From Baekduia alba (GTDB lineage: Bacteria > Actinomycetota > Thermoleophilia > Solirubrobacterales > Solirubrobacteraceae): DNA of 64,000 nucleotides. Under the pieces are notes generated by a model. The model did no database searches and was not told the DNA's origin. It saw only the letters and a list, made by a program, of their open reading frames with translations. Positions 26,714 to 35,183 of this stretch are shown here, piece after piece (the first letter of the stretch is position 1; every line of letters starts with the position of its first letter). The translations under genes and the position numbers were made by a program. The stretch is taken from contig NZ_CP114013.1 of assembly GCF_028416635.1 (NCBI RefSeq), positions 4,464,001 through 4,528,000 of the forward strand. The letters are read 5' to 3'.

Positions 26714-27286
26714 ATGGGCTTCCTCGACTCGCTCCTGGGCCGCAGCAAGGTCAAGGGCCCCGCGCCCGACCGGCTGTTCGCGATCACCACCGCGGCGGTC
26801 GCGCTGGAGACCGGGCCGGGGATCAGCACGCGCGGCACCGCCGCGATCGTCTTCCAGCCGCTGGCGACGGGCGACTTCGCCCAGATCGTCACCGAGATGG
26901 AGGAGGTCGTCCGCGGCACCGGCGAGGAGACCGGGACGACGCTGGAGACCAGCGACGACTCCTACGGCTACCGCTGGATGGTCCTGCGCGACGACGACAT
27001 CGAGGACCTCGCGGTCGGCGTCAACGCGGTCAGCGACGCGCTGGCGCTCGGCGGCTACGGCAACCGCGTGCTGTGCGCGGTCTTCGCGTTCCAGCAGGCC
27101 GACGGCCAGCCGGTGCACTTCATCTACAACTACAAGCGCGGCACCTGGTACCCGTTCGTGCCCGCCGGCGGCGAGCAGCAGCGGTCCACCGAGCGCGAGC
27201 TGCAGATCAAGGCGCAGATCGGCGCCGAGCTGCCGATCGAGCCCGAGCTCGAGCGCTGGTTCCCCCTCTGGGGCATCCCGCTCTAG
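26714..27286 (+). CDS. pspAB: PspA-associated protein PspAB
   Basis: This 190-residue protein starts MGFLDSLLGRSKVKGPAPDRLFAIT and matches my memory of the actinobacterial PspAB family, which is linked to PspA and HtpX. There is no membrane segment; the fold is mixed alpha/beta with an aromatic C-terminus (LERWFPLWGIPL). It overlaps no other gene but sits 6 bp after htpX, forming an operon. Its stop codon lies in a TAGCC-AGCG-GGCTA palindrome (27284-27297) shared with the stop of the convergent gene. The molecular role is not established. Confidence 0.85.
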   Translation: MGFLDSLLGRSKVKGPAPDRLFAITTAAVALETGPGISTRGTAAIVFQPLATGDFAQIVTEMEEVVRGTGEETGTTLETSDDSYGYRWMVLRDDDIEDLAVGVNAVSDALALGGYGNRVLCAVFAFQQADGQPVHFIYNYKRGTWYPFVPAGGEQQRSTERELQIKAQIGAELPIEPELERWFPLWGIPL

Positions 27287-27294
27287 CCAGCGGG

Positions 27295-27785
27295 CTACCC
27301 CTCGCGCAGGACCGCGAGGAGCGCGACGTCGTCGGGCCAGGCCTCGACGTCGGGCGCGAGCGCGTCGAGGACGCGGTCGCACATCGCGTCGAGCGTCGGG
27401 GCGGCGCTGGCGGCGACGACGCGCAGCGCCTCGAGGCTGAGGTCGAGCCGCTCGTCGCGGCGCTCGACCAGGCCGTCGGTGTAGAGCAGCATCCGCGCGC
27501 CGGCCGGCATCCGGTGGTGCTCGACGCCGCGGTGCTCGACGCCCGCGCCCAGCGGCGGCCCCAGCGCGCCGGTGATGAGGCGGGCGCCGCCGGCGTCGAC
27601 GAGCACCGCCGGCGGATGGCCGGCGCTGGCGACCACCATCTCGCCGTCGGCGTCGACGGTGACGAACATCGCCGTGGCCGTCGCGTCCATCGCGGCGACG
27701 AAGCGGTCCAGGCGCTCCAGCACCGCGCCCGGCTCCGGGTCCTCCAAGGCGTAGGCGTGCAGCGCGGCGCGCACCACGCGAGGTC
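27295..27785 (-). pseudogene. SpoIIE/PP2C-type phosphatase, 5'-truncated remnant
   Basis: About 160 residues of the C-terminal part of a SpoIIE-type phosphatase remain: VRAALHAYA, FVTVDADGEMVVASAGHPPAVLV, LLYTDGLVERRDE and a final WPDDVALLAVLREG. The N-terminal half with the first metal-binding aspartates is missing. Homology stops just upstream of VRAALHA, where the family motif with a conserved Gly-x-Gly should be; the reading gives GSGRPR instead. The break coincides with the start of a 5'-truncated glycosyltransferase on the other strand. Nothing here could be catalytically active alone. Confidence 0.8.
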
Positions 27786-27799
27786 GGCCACTGCCCGCC

Positions 27800-28372
27800 C
27801 GGAGGTCGCGTCAGGCAGTCCCGCATGGAGATGTCGTCATCGGCTGGATCGCCGGCCTCGAGCACGCGCCCGACATGCGCGCGCTGCGACTGACCGAGAC
27901 GCTACGTGCCCTGCAGGCACAGCACCCTCAGCTCTGGGTGACGACGATCGGCGTGCCGCTCGCCCTCCGCGAGCGCTACCGACACGCGTCCTTCATCGCC
28001 TTCGATCAGCTGCCCGCGGCGACGGTCAACTTCGACATCGGGATCGCCCCGCTGCTCGATACGCCGTTCAACCGCGCACGCTCCAACATCAAGGTCAAGG
28101 AGTACGCAGCGTCACGCGTTGCGTGGTTGGCATCGCCTGTCGGCCCGTACGCCACCCTTGGGGAGCATGCGGGCAGTCAGCTCGTGGCCGATGACGCGTG
28201 GCCCGAAGCGCTCGACGCGTTGATCCGCGATGCAGAGCGCCGACAGGTGCTGGCCCGCACGGCTTACACCTGGTCACGGTCGCAGACCATCGACGCGGCC
28301 GTGGACGAGTACCAGTCGGTCTTTGCCGCTGCGATCAAGCGCGCGGGCAACCCGGCGTTGACCTCCGTGTAG
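27800..28372 (+). pseudogene. Glycosyltransferase, 5'-truncated paralogue
   Basis: About 190 codons align closely with the C-terminal half of the intact glycosyltransferase downstream: QAVPHGDVVIGWIAGLEHA against QARPHDGVVVGWIAGLEHA, then RERYRHA, FDIGIAPLLDTPFNRARS and KVKEYAAS. The first 150 or so residues are missing. An internal ATG at 27875 could start a 165-residue product, but it would lack the N-terminal domain. The stop is intact and no frameshift is seen in the remaining part. It is a tandem duplicate whose 5' half was lost at the breakpoint near 27790. Confidence 0.8.
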
Positions 28373-28435
28373 GTCGGAAGCCAGCTGTCAGGGGCTGCCG
28401 TTGTCGACGCACGAGCGGCTGGGCAAGCTCTGACG

Positions 28436-29446
28436 ATGCGCATCGGAGTGTTGACCGAGCTGAGCCCAGCGGCGCGCTATCGCGTCCACTACCCGTTGGA
28501 CGCGATGCAGCGACGAGGTCACGACATCGTGTGGCCCAACGACGACGGCTCACCCCGCGTCGACGCGTTCCCCTCGTGCGACGCGCTCCTGGTGTATCGC
28601 AGCCATGGCTCCGCCGTGCGCAACCTCCTCAAGCGGCTACGTGCGTCCGGCATAGCGATCGTGTGGGACAACGACGATGACCTCCGTCACCTGCCTCGCG
28701 ACCGCGCGACGCGGCGCCGCGCAGGTGGCTTTAGTAATCAGGCGATCTTCGACGAGACGGCGCGGACCGCGAAGCTCGCCCATGTCGCCATCGCGACGAG
28801 CGAGCCGATCGCAGCGGCCTACCGTGGCGCTGGCGTTCGTGACGTCCGCGTCATCGCGAACTACTTGGCGTCCGGAACTGCGCGCCAGGCACGCCCGCAT
28901 GACGGCGTCGTCGTGGGATGGATCGCGGGGCTCGAACACGCGTCCGACGTTCAGCCGCTGCGTCTGAATGAGACGTTCCGCGCGTTGCAGGTCGAACATC
29001 CCGACCTAAACGTCATCACCATCGGTGTGAGGCTCGCGCTGCGCGAGCGCTACCGGCACGCGCCGCACGTGGTGTTCGACAAGCTGCCCGCGGTGATGGC
29101 CGGCTTCGACATCGGGCTCGCTCCGTTGCTCGATACGCCGTTCAACCGAGCGCGTTCGGACATCAAGATCAAGGAGTACGCCGCCTCCGGCGTCCCCTGG
29201 CTGGCGTCACCTGTCGGCCCATACGCCGAACTCGGAGAGGACGCGGGTGGCCGACTCGTGCCCGTCGGTTCGTGGCATGAGGTGCTGAACAAGCTCATCG
29301 GCGACGCGAACGCCCGACGGCACCTGGCCCAGACCGGGCGCGACTGGGCGCGAGGGCAGACGATCGACGCGGTGGTCGATCGCTACGAGACGGCGTTCGC
29401 CGATGCAGTTGGGCGCGTCGGCGAAGCTGCCTTCGCCTCCGCATAG
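28436..29446 (+). CDS. Glycosyltransferase (GT4-like)
   Basis: This 336-residue protein looks like a GT-B glycosyltransferase. The N-terminal domain (MRIGVLTELSPAARYRVHYPL, VYRSHG, IVWDNDDDL) is followed by a C-terminal nucleotide-sugar domain with FDIGLAPLLDTPFNRARS, KEYAASGVPWLASPVGPY and DAGGRLV. The donor and acceptor are unknown. The gene has less extreme GC and more varied codons (for example AGTAAT near 28735) than its neighbours, which may mark transfer. It follows its truncated paralogue and separates htpX-pspAB from pspA-pspAA. Confidence 0.8.
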   Translation: MRIGVLTELSPAARYRVHYPLDAMQRRGHDIVWPNDDGSPRVDAFPSCDALLVYRSHGSAVRNLLKRLRASGIAIVWDNDDDLRHLPRDRATRRRAGGFSNQAIFDETARTAKLAHVAIATSEPIAAAYRGAGVRDVRVIANYLASGTARQARPHDGVVVGWIAGLEHASDVQPLRLNETFRALQVEHPDLNVITIGVRLALRERYRHAPHVVFDKLPAVMAGFDIGLAPLLDTPFNRARSDIKIKEYAASGVPWLASPVGPYAELGEDAGGRLVPVGSWHEVLNKLIGDANARRHLAQTGRDWARGQTIDAVVDRYETAFADAVGRVGEAAFASA

Positions 29447-29479
29447 GGCGGCGGACGCAGTCCTCTACTCACTGACCCC

Positions 29480-29764
29480 CTACGCCGGGTCCGGGACCAG
29501 GCCTTCTCCGGTGAAGTCCTCGCCGGCCTCGGCGAAGGTCAGGTCGGCTGGAGGCAGGATGATGTCGGAGCCGAAGAGGTCGTCGTCTTCGACGGGGGTG
29601 CCTTCGGTGCGGACGAAGGTCAGCAGGGCCTCGAAGGAGGACGCGTAGGCCGCCTCGTCGTCGGCGTCGACGGCGGCGACCGTCGCGTCGTCGAGCTCGT
29701 TGAGCTTGGCGTGCAGCTCGTCGGGGAGCGCGTACTGGCCCTCTTCGGAGATCCGGACGATCAC
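29480..29764 (-). CDS. pspAA: PspA-associated protein PspAA
   Basis: This 94-residue acidic protein, MIVRISEEGQYALPDELHAKLNELDD, matches the short PspAA family that accompanies PspA in actinobacteria. There are no membrane segments and no cysteines. The start ATG overlaps the pspA stop by 4 bp (29761-29764), so the two are translationally coupled. The C-terminal region is unusually acidic. It probably binds or tunes PspA in the membrane-stress response; this is family-level inference. Confidence 0.85.
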   Translation of the reverse strand: MIVRISEEGQYALPDELHAKLNELDDATVAAVDADDEAAYASSFEALLTFVRTEGTPVEDDDLFGSDIILPPADLTFAEAGEDFTGEGLVPDPA

Positions 29765-30519
29765 GCCTGGCCCTCCTCGAGCTGCTTGGCGTCGCCGCCC
29801 GTGGCGCCGCCCGTGCCCAGCTCGGCCTTCATCTTGGCCAGCTCGTCGTCGACGACCGCGCCGCTGGAGAGCTCACGGAGCTGCTTGTCGATGTCGTCCT
29901 CACCGGAGCCGAGCGCGGTGAGGTCGTCGAACGTCCCGGCCTCCTCGAGCTCCTGCACCGCGTCGGCGCGGGCGCGCATCTGTTCGGTCTTGTCGACCGC
30001 GCGCTGCATCGCCAGGCCGACGTCGGCCATCTGCTCGCCCACGCCGGTCGCGGCCTCGGAGATCCGGACCTGCGCCTCGGCGGCGCTGTACTGCGCCTTG
30101 ATGACTTCCTTCTTGGTGCGGAAGGTCTCGATCTTCGTGCGCAGCTTCGCCTCGCTGTCGGTCAGCTTCTGCTGCTGAGCCTCGAGCTCGGTCACCTGCT
30201 GATCGAGCGACTGCAGCTCGGTCTGCGCGACGTTCTTGCGCTCCAGCGCGACGCGCGCGAGCTCCTCGTTGCCCTGCGACAGCGCCTGGCGAGCCTGCGT
30301 GTCGAGCTTGACGACGGACTGCTCGAGCTTCGTGGACTGCATCTGCAACCGCTTCTTGGCGGTGACGACGTCCGCGATGCCCTTCTTGACGTTCTGCAGC
30401 GACTCGAGCTGCTTCTGGTAGCTGTAGTCGAGCGTCTCCGCCGGGTCTTCGGCGCGGTCGAGCAGCTTCGAGATCTTCGCCTTCACAACCGTCGAGAAAC
30501 GGCCACTCACACCCGGCAT
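29761..30519 (-). CDS. pspA: PspA/IM30 membrane-stress protein
   Basis: This 252-residue protein is almost entirely coiled coil (residues about 20-215), in the ESCRT-III-like PspA/Vipp1 family. It polymerises on stressed inner membranes and limits proton leakage. Typical sequence includes LLDRAEDPAETLDYSYQKQLE and the C-terminal helix DDIDKQLREL. ATG 30519 starts MPGVSGRF, lacking the longer amphipathic helix of proteobacterial PspA. It is coupled to pspAA. htpX and pspAB lie 2.5 kb away, facing it, across a rearranged segment. Confidence 0.92.
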   Translation of the reverse strand: MPGVSGRFSTVVKAKISKLLDRAEDPAETLDYSYQKQLESLQNVKKGIADVVTAKKRLQMQSTKLEQSVVKLDTQARQALSQGNEELARVALERKNVAQTELQSLDQQVTELEAQQQKLTDSEAKLRTKIETFRTKKEVIKAQYSAAEAQVRISEAATGVGEQMADVGLAMQRAVDKTEQMRARADAVQELEEAGTFDDLTALGSGEDDIDKQLRELSSGAVVDDELAKMKAELGTGGATGGDAKQLEEGQA

Positions 30520-30596
30520 CGGGCCTCCGTACAGATCGCGGGTAAGGGGTCTGCCCCTAGCCTACCCCGCCCGCGATCGATGTCCGGAGCCGGTGG

Positions 30597-31247
30597 CTAG
30601 AAGCCGACCGGATGACGGGCCGTGAAGCCCTTGGTGCTGCGCAGCACCGGGCGCCAACGCGGGCCCTTGGCGCCGCTCGGGTCGCCGGCGGCGCTGGTGT
30701 CGAGCCGCAGGCCCGCGATGATCGCGAACGCATGGCCGGGGTTGGTGTAGATCGTGAACCACGTGCCCGGGCCCCGGGCGCCCCACTTCATGAAGGACGA
30801 GGAGTCCAGCGGCGCCTTGAGCATGTTCGCGCCGTGGAGCGCGTAGGACACGGTGCCGGAGCAGTCGTAGCCGCCCTTGCCGGTCGAGCCTGCGAACTTC
30901 AGGTTGTGCCCGCCGCCGTAGACGTAGGGCTTGCCGATGATCTCGTTGGCCGCGGCGATCGCGGCCTGGACCTCGACCGGCGCCGACTCGGGCGCGGCGG
31001 CCAAGCCGGTGGGCAGGACGGTGGCCGTCTGCTCGGGGGTCAGCTGCGTCGTCGCCGGGTTGGGCTGCCCGTAGGCCACGCCGCCCGTGGCGGGAACGGG
31101 GACGGTGGGGGCCGCGGGGGCCGCCGTCGTCGCCGGGTCGCTGCTGGTGGTGCTGTCGTCTGCGCCGCCGGTCGGGGTCTGGGCCAGCGCCGCAGGGGCG
31201 GCGACCAGCACAGCAACCATCGACAGCACAAGGGCGAGTGCCCGCAA
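30597..31247 (-). CDS. NlpC/P60-domain secreted protein, riboswitch-controlled
   Basis: This 216-residue protein has a signal peptide (cleavage after APAALAQ), a Thr/Pro/Ala-rich linker (to about residue 65), and an NlpC/P60 domain: PYVYGGG, then GGYDCSGTVSYAL with the catalytic cysteine, and GHAFAII with the histidine. It should cut peptidoglycan stem peptides, or be a related amidase, outside the cell. I choose TTG 31247 because AGAGG lies 8 bases upstream; TTG 31253 would leave only 2 bases. A c-di-AMP riboswitch sits directly in front, tying wall hydrolysis to c-di-AMP. Confidence 0.88.
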   Translation of the reverse strand: MRALALVLSMVAVLVAAPAALAQTPTGGADDSTTSSDPATTAAPAAPTVPVPATGGVAYGQPNPATTQLTPEQTATVLPTGLAAAPESAPVEVQAAIAAANEIIGKPYVYGGGHNLKFAGSTGKGGYDCSGTVSYALHGANMLKAPLDSSSFMKWGARGPGTWFTIYTNPGHAFAIIAGLRLDTSAAGDPSGAKGPRWRPVLRSTKGFTARHPVGF

Positions 31248-31258
31248 AACCAAATCCT

Positions 31259-31419
31259 CTTTCGTCGGCCTGCGGGGTTAGCTGACGGGCTAGCGCGGAA
31301 AGAGCCTGCGCTTCCCAGGAAAACTCCTGGAATTCGCCCCAAACAACCTTTGGGTCCCCCGCCCCAGGCTCCTCACCTGGGTTCGGCGTGGTCGGAAACC
31401 TACACGACCGGGACGAAAG
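31259..31419 (-). promoter_or_regulatory. Cyclic-di-AMP riboswitch (ydaO/yuaA class)
   Basis: Read on the minus strand, the leader carries the class hallmarks in order: GCCGAACCCAGG, GGGGCGGGGGACCC, TTGGGGCGAATTCC, and CCCGTCAGCTAACCCCGCAGG. The closing helix P1 pairs CTTTCGTC (31419-31412) with GACGAAAG (31266-31259). The last two bases of P1 are the first two of the AGAGG Shine-Dalgarno (31260-31256). Ligand-stabilised P1 would therefore mask the ribosome site, consistent with the OFF switches known for this class in front of actinobacterial wall hydrolases. Confidence 0.92.
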
Positions 31420-31578
31420 ATGCACATCCACGTCCCGCAATGCAGGTTGCACCCTGAGCTTCGGCGTCGCGAGTACCCATTCGAGCCAATTTGTTCGCCC
31501 CCGGACAGATGTTCCCCCGGTCCGGGGAGGCAGCGGAATGACGCGTGACGGCGGACCCACACCGTAGCCTGCCCGGCG

Positions 31579-32799
31579 ATGCCCTCCCGCCGTCGCCTCG
31601 TCGCGCTGCTCGCCGTCGCGCTCCTCGGCCTCCTCACGGCCGCCGGCTGCGGCCGCGGCTCCGGCACCGACGACAACAGCGACAAGACGCCCCACACGAC
31701 GCCGACCACCGGCGCCAAGGGCACCGAGACGACCGCGGCGCAGGACCTCGGCTTCCCGACCTTCGCCACGAAGAACACGACGCGCATCGGCGGCGCCGAC
31801 CCGATCGCCGACGCGGCCGCCGCCGCCCGTGCCGTGTACACGGCCACCTCGGCGATCACGCGCCCGAAGGCCGTCGTGCTCGCCGACGTGAAGGACTGGC
31901 GCGTCGGGCTGGCCGCCTCGGTGCTGATGAGCGCGCCGATCCGCGCCCCGCTGCTCTACGCCGACGGCCCGGACAAGCTGCCCGGCGCGACCCAGGACGC
32001 GCTCGCCGCGCTCGCGCCCAAGGGCTCCAAGGACGCGGGTGGCGCCCAGGTCATCCGCGTCGGCGACGTCCCCAAGGTCGAGGGGTCCAAGACCACCGAC
32101 CTGCGCGGCGCCAGCCCGTTCGCGCTCGCCCGCGCGATCGACGCCTTCCAAGCCGCCGCCCACGGGACGACGAGCGACCGCGTCGTCGTGGTCGGCGCCG
32201 ACGCCCCGCAGTACGCGATGCCCGCCGCCGCCTGGGCCGCCAAGGGCGGCGACCCGATCCTCTTCGTGCGCAAGGACAGCGTCCCCGAGGACACGCGCGC
32301 GGCGATCGCCGCCCACCAGCAGCCCAAGATCTACGTGCTGGGCAACCAGAGCGCGGTCTCCGACAAGACGCTGACCCAGTTGCGCAAGCTCGGCAGCGTC
32401 ACGCGCATCGCCGGCGCCACGCCGGCCGCCTCCTCGGTGGCGTTCGCGCGCTTCGTCGACGGCGCGTTCGGCTGGGGCGTCGTCGACCCCGGCCACGGCT
32501 TCGTCTTCGCCAACGCGCAGCGCCCCGCCGACGCCGGCGCCGTCGCGCCCCTGTCGGCCAGCGGCAGCTACGGCCCGATGCTGGTCGTCGAGGACCCGGA
32601 CAAGCTGCCGTCCGCCATCCAGGGCTACCTGCTCGACGTCCAGCCCGGGTACAGCCGAGATCCGGTGCGCGGCGTCTACAATCACGGCTGGATCGTCGGC
32701 GACGAGAGCGCGATCTCCGTTCCTGTCCAGTCGCAGATCGACGCCCTCCTCGAGATCGTCCCCGTCAACGAACGCGCGAGCACCCCTTCCTCACCATGA
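31579..32799 (+). CDS. Lipoprotein with cell-wall-binding repeat 2 (CWB2) domains
   Basis: This 406-residue exported lipoprotein has lipobox LTAAGC (cysteine about residue 24) and a Thr/Asp-rich linker. Repeats of the putative cell-wall-binding type 2 family follow: TTRIGGADPIADAAAAA at about 65-82, then alternating Rossmann-like units such as PKAVVLADVKDWRVGLAAS and DRVVVVGADAPQYAMPAAA. In clostridial S-layer proteins three such repeats anchor proteins to wall polymers. The gene is divergent from the riboswitch-controlled NlpC/P60 gene and overlaps the next small gene (ATGA), so it heads an operon. Confidence 0.85.
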   Translation: MPSRRRLVALLAVALLGLLTAAGCGRGSGTDDNSDKTPHTTPTTGAKGTETTAAQDLGFPTFATKNTTRIGGADPIADAAAAARAVYTATSAITRPKAVVLADVKDWRVGLAASVLMSAPIRAPLLYADGPDKLPGATQDALAALAPKGSKDAGGAQVIRVGDVPKVEGSKTTDLRGASPFALARAIDAFQAAAHGTTSDRVVVVGADAPQYAMPAAAWAAKGGDPILFVRKDSVPEDTRAAIAAHQQPKIYVLGNQSAVSDKTLTQLRKLGSVTRIAGATPAASSVAFARFVDGAFGWGVVDPGHGFVFANAQRPADAGAVAPLSASGSYGPMLVVEDPDKLPSAIQGYLLDVQPGYSRDPVRGVYNHGWIVGDESAISVPVQSQIDALLEIVPVNERASTPSSP

Positions 32800-33137
32800 G
32801 CCAGGCCGAGAGCCCCGACCGCCTCAACCGCGACGTGACCGTCGACGACGTCCGTCAGCTCATGGGCGCTTCGACCCCGCACTTCGCGCTCCAACTGCGC
32901 AACCGCATCGCGCGCCTGATCGCTCCGCTGCCCGCCGGCCACCCGGCGCGCGCGCTCGGCGAGCAGGAGATCGCGCGGCTCACCGCCCTCGGCTTCAGCG
33001 GCGAGACGCGCGGCCACCACGCCGAAGCGGGCATGCGCACCCTGCGCTCGGTCAGCGACGCCGGCGACCCGCACGAGCCGCGCGTCACCGGCGGCCCGGG
33101 CGCCGAGGCGCCCGCGCCGAACACCACGATCGCCTAG
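32796..33137 (+). CDS. Small hypothetical protein, coupled to CWB2 lipoprotein
   Basis: This 113-residue protein starts at ATG 32796, overlapping the stop of the upstream gene by 4 bp. A helical segment (VDDVRQLMGASTPHFALQLRNRIARLI, then GHPARALGEQEIARLTALGF) occupies residues 17-75; the C-terminal 35 residues are polar, Pro/Gly-rich and probably disordered. There is no signal peptide or membrane segment. I do not recognise the family. Coupling to a wall-binding lipoprotein suggests a shared function. Confidence 0.7.
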   Translation: MSQAESPDRLNRDVTVDDVRQLMGASTPHFALQLRNRIARLIAPLPAGHPARALGEQEIARLTALGFSGETRGHHAEAGMRTLRSVSDAGDPHEPRVTGGPGAEAPAPNTTIA

Positions 33138-33146
33138 CGGGAGACC

Positions 33147-33941
33147 ATGGGCGACGACGCGATCGCCCGTGCCCTGCCGCTGCTCCAGCCCGCGGCGCGC
33201 GCCGGGGCCGGTGGGTCGTCCGCGTCCGCGCACGGCTACCTCGACCTGCTCGGCGACGACGACGAGCCGGTGGGCATGGCGCCCGGGCCCGCGGGCCGGC
33301 TCATGGTCACCCGCGCCCTGCCCGTCGTCTACGAGCGCTGGTGGCGCCCGGCCTGGGGGCGCGTGCTGCGCGGCGCGATGGCCGGCGGGATGCGCGACGA
33401 GCACCGGATCGCCCGGCTGCTGCTGGGCCTGACGCCGGGCGACGGCGTCCTGGACGTCGCCTGCGGGCCGGGCAACTTCACGCGCGAGTTCGCGGCGATC
33501 GTCGGGCCCGGCGGCCTCGCGATCGGGATCGACGCGTCCGCCACGATGCTCGCGCGCGCCGTGCAGGACACCGGCACCGGCCCCGAGGCCGAGCAGATCG
33601 GCTACGTCCGCGGCGACGCGGTCGCGCTGCCGTTCCGCGACGCCTCGTTCGACGCGGTCTGCTGCTTCGCCGCGCTGCACCTCTTCGCCGACCCCGACGC
33701 CGCGCTGGACCACATGACGCGCGTGCTCACGCCCGGCGGCCGGTTGGCGATCCTGACCAGCTGCCGCCTGCGGTCGGTCCCCGGCCGGACCGTCAACGAC
33801 CTCGCCGGCACCCGCAGCGGCATGCGCATCTTCGGGCCCGACGACATCGTCGACGGCCTGCGCGAGCGCGGCTACGCGGAGATCTCCCAGCGCATCGCCG
33901 GCCTCACGCAGTTCGTCGGCGGCCGCCTCGGCGCGAGCTGA
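33147..33941 (+). CDS. SAM-dependent methyltransferase
   Basis: This 264-residue class I methyltransferase of the UbiE/Methyltransf_11 type has motif I VLDVACGPGNF (about residue 105), an acidic residue ending strand 2 (IGIDAS), and the post-motif GDAVALPFRDASFDAVCCFAALH. The N-terminal 80 residues form a substrate cap with a YLDLLGDDDE segment. Small lipid or quinone-like acceptors are typical for this family; the substrate is unknown. A purine-rich GGGAGACC precedes ATG 33147, nine bases after the previous stop. Confidence 0.85.
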   Translation: MGDDAIARALPLLQPAARAGAGGSSASAHGYLDLLGDDDEPVGMAPGPAGRLMVTRALPVVYERWWRPAWGRVLRGAMAGGMRDEHRIARLLLGLTPGDGVLDVACGPGNFTREFAAIVGPGGLAIGIDASATMLARAVQDTGTGPEAEQIGYVRGDAVALPFRDASFDAVCCFAALHLFADPDAALDHMTRVLTPGGRLAILTSCRLRSVPGRTVNDLAGTRSGMRIFGPDDIVDGLRERGYAEISQRIAGLTQFVGGRLGAS

Positions 33942-33973
33942 GCGCCGGCGGGCGCCGATACCCTGGACCGCTG

Positions 33974-35008
33974 ATGCGCGCAGGAGTCTTCCTCGCCTAC
34001 TGGCCGTGGTTCACGCCTGCCGAGCAGGTCGATCTCGCCATGCTCGCCGACCGCCTGGGGCTGGACTCCGCGTGGGTCGCCGAGGCGTGGGGGCAGGACG
34101 CCGTGTCGGTGCTCGGGCTGCTGGCCGGCAAGACCGACCGGATCGGCCTCGGCTCCGGCCTGATGCAGATCCCGGCCCGCAAGCCGACCGCGACGGCGAT
34201 GGCCGCCGCGACGCTCGACGTGCTCAGCGACGGGCGCTTCCGGCTCGGCCTCGGGCTCAGCGGGCCGCAGGTCAGCGAGGGCTGGTACGGCGTGCCGTTC
34301 ACGCGCAACCTCGCGCGGACGCGCGAGTACGTCGACGTGGTCCGGCGCACGCTCGCGCGCGAGAAGATCCTGATGGACTTGGACGGCGGCACGGACCCGG
34401 CCCACCCACCGACCGGCCTGGGCAAGCCGCTCAAGCTGCTGACCCGGCCGGTCCAGGACCCGTTGCCGATCTACCTCGGCGCGATCGGGCCGAAGGCCGT
34501 CAAGCAGGCCGGCGCGCTGGCCGACGGCTGGCTGCCGTTCATGCTCGACCCCTCCGACCCCGACGTGCTGATGGCGCCGCTGCGCGAGGGCGCCGCGGCG
34601 GCGGGCCGCTCGCTGGCCGACATCGACATCGCGCCCGTCGTCCCGGTGGCGGTCGACGAGGACCTCGCCGCCGCGCGCGACGCCGTCCGACCGTGGCTGG
34701 CCTTCTACCTCGGCGCGATGGGCGCCAAGGACAAGAACTTCTACGTCGACCTCGCCGAGCGTCAGGGCCACGGCGAGGCGGCGCGCCACGTGCAGGAGCT
34801 CGGCCTGGCCGGCGACCGCCTCGGCGCGGTGGCCGCCGTGACCGACGGGCTGGTCGACGCGGGCGGGATCGCCACGACGCCCGCCGGCCTGGACGAGCAC
34901 CTGGCGGCCTACGAGCGCGCAGGCGTGAACACGCTCGTCGCCGTGCCGTGCGGCGACGACAAGCCCGGCGTGCTGCGCGCGCTGGCGGCGGCGACGGTGA
35001 CGCGCTGA
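33974..35008 (+). CDS. LLM-class F420-dependent oxidoreductase
   Basis: This 344-residue protein has the luciferase-like monooxygenase TIM barrel. The N-terminal strand MRAGVFLAYWPWF and the segments SAWVAEAW, IGLGSGLMQIPARKP and FRLGLGLSGPQVSEGWYG are typical of F420-binding members, as is LPIYLGAIGPKAV. It probably transfers hydride with F420; the substrate is unknown. Its TGA stop overlaps the ATG of a small repeated ORF (TGATG at 35006-35010). A second, only distantly similar LLM gene lies at 40049-41008. Confidence 0.88.
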   Translation: MRAGVFLAYWPWFTPAEQVDLAMLADRLGLDSAWVAEAWGQDAVSVLGLLAGKTDRIGLGSGLMQIPARKPTATAMAAATLDVLSDGRFRLGLGLSGPQVSEGWYGVPFTRNLARTREYVDVVRRTLAREKILMDLDGGTDPAHPPTGLGKPLKLLTRPVQDPLPIYLGAIGPKAVKQAGALADGWLPFMLDPSDPDVLMAPLREGAAAAGRSLADIDIAPVVPVAVDEDLAAARDAVRPWLAFYLGAMGAKDKNFYVDLAERQGHGEAARHVQELGLAGDRLGAVAAVTDGLVDAGGIATTPAGLDEHLAAYERAGVNTLVAVPCGDDKPGVLRALAAATVTR

Positions 35009-35097
35009 TGGACGCGCGAAGGACCTCGCCTGGCGGCTCGGCTTCCGGGCGGATGCTCGCCCAGGGACTCGCGTCCGCGGTGGTGGGCTGCCGATGA
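35008..35097 (+). CDS. 29-residue micro-ORF 1 of the xseA leader array
   Basis: It starts at an ATG overlapping the LLM stop (TGATG) and ends with TGA overlapping the next ATG. The peptide starts MDARRTSPGGSASGR and ends ASAVVGCR. No known family; it may be a real peptide or only a device for translational coupling. Confidence 0.35.
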   Translation: MDARRTSPGGSASGRMLAQGLASAVVGCR

Positions 35098-35183
35098 GCG
35101 CGCGAAAGACCTCGCCTGGCGGCTCGGCTTCCGGGCGGATGCTCGCCCAGGGGCTCGCCTCCGCGGTGGTGGGCTGCCGATGA
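35094..35183 (+). CDS. 29-residue micro-ORF 2 of the xseA leader array
   Basis: Second unit of the array. The peptide differs from the first only near its start (MSARKTS for MDARRTS). It overlaps its neighbours by 4 bp at both ends through ATGA, and has the GGTGGTGGG ribosome-site-like stretch 6 bases upstream. Confidence 0.35.
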   Translation: MSARKTSPGGSASGRMLAQGLASAVVGCR

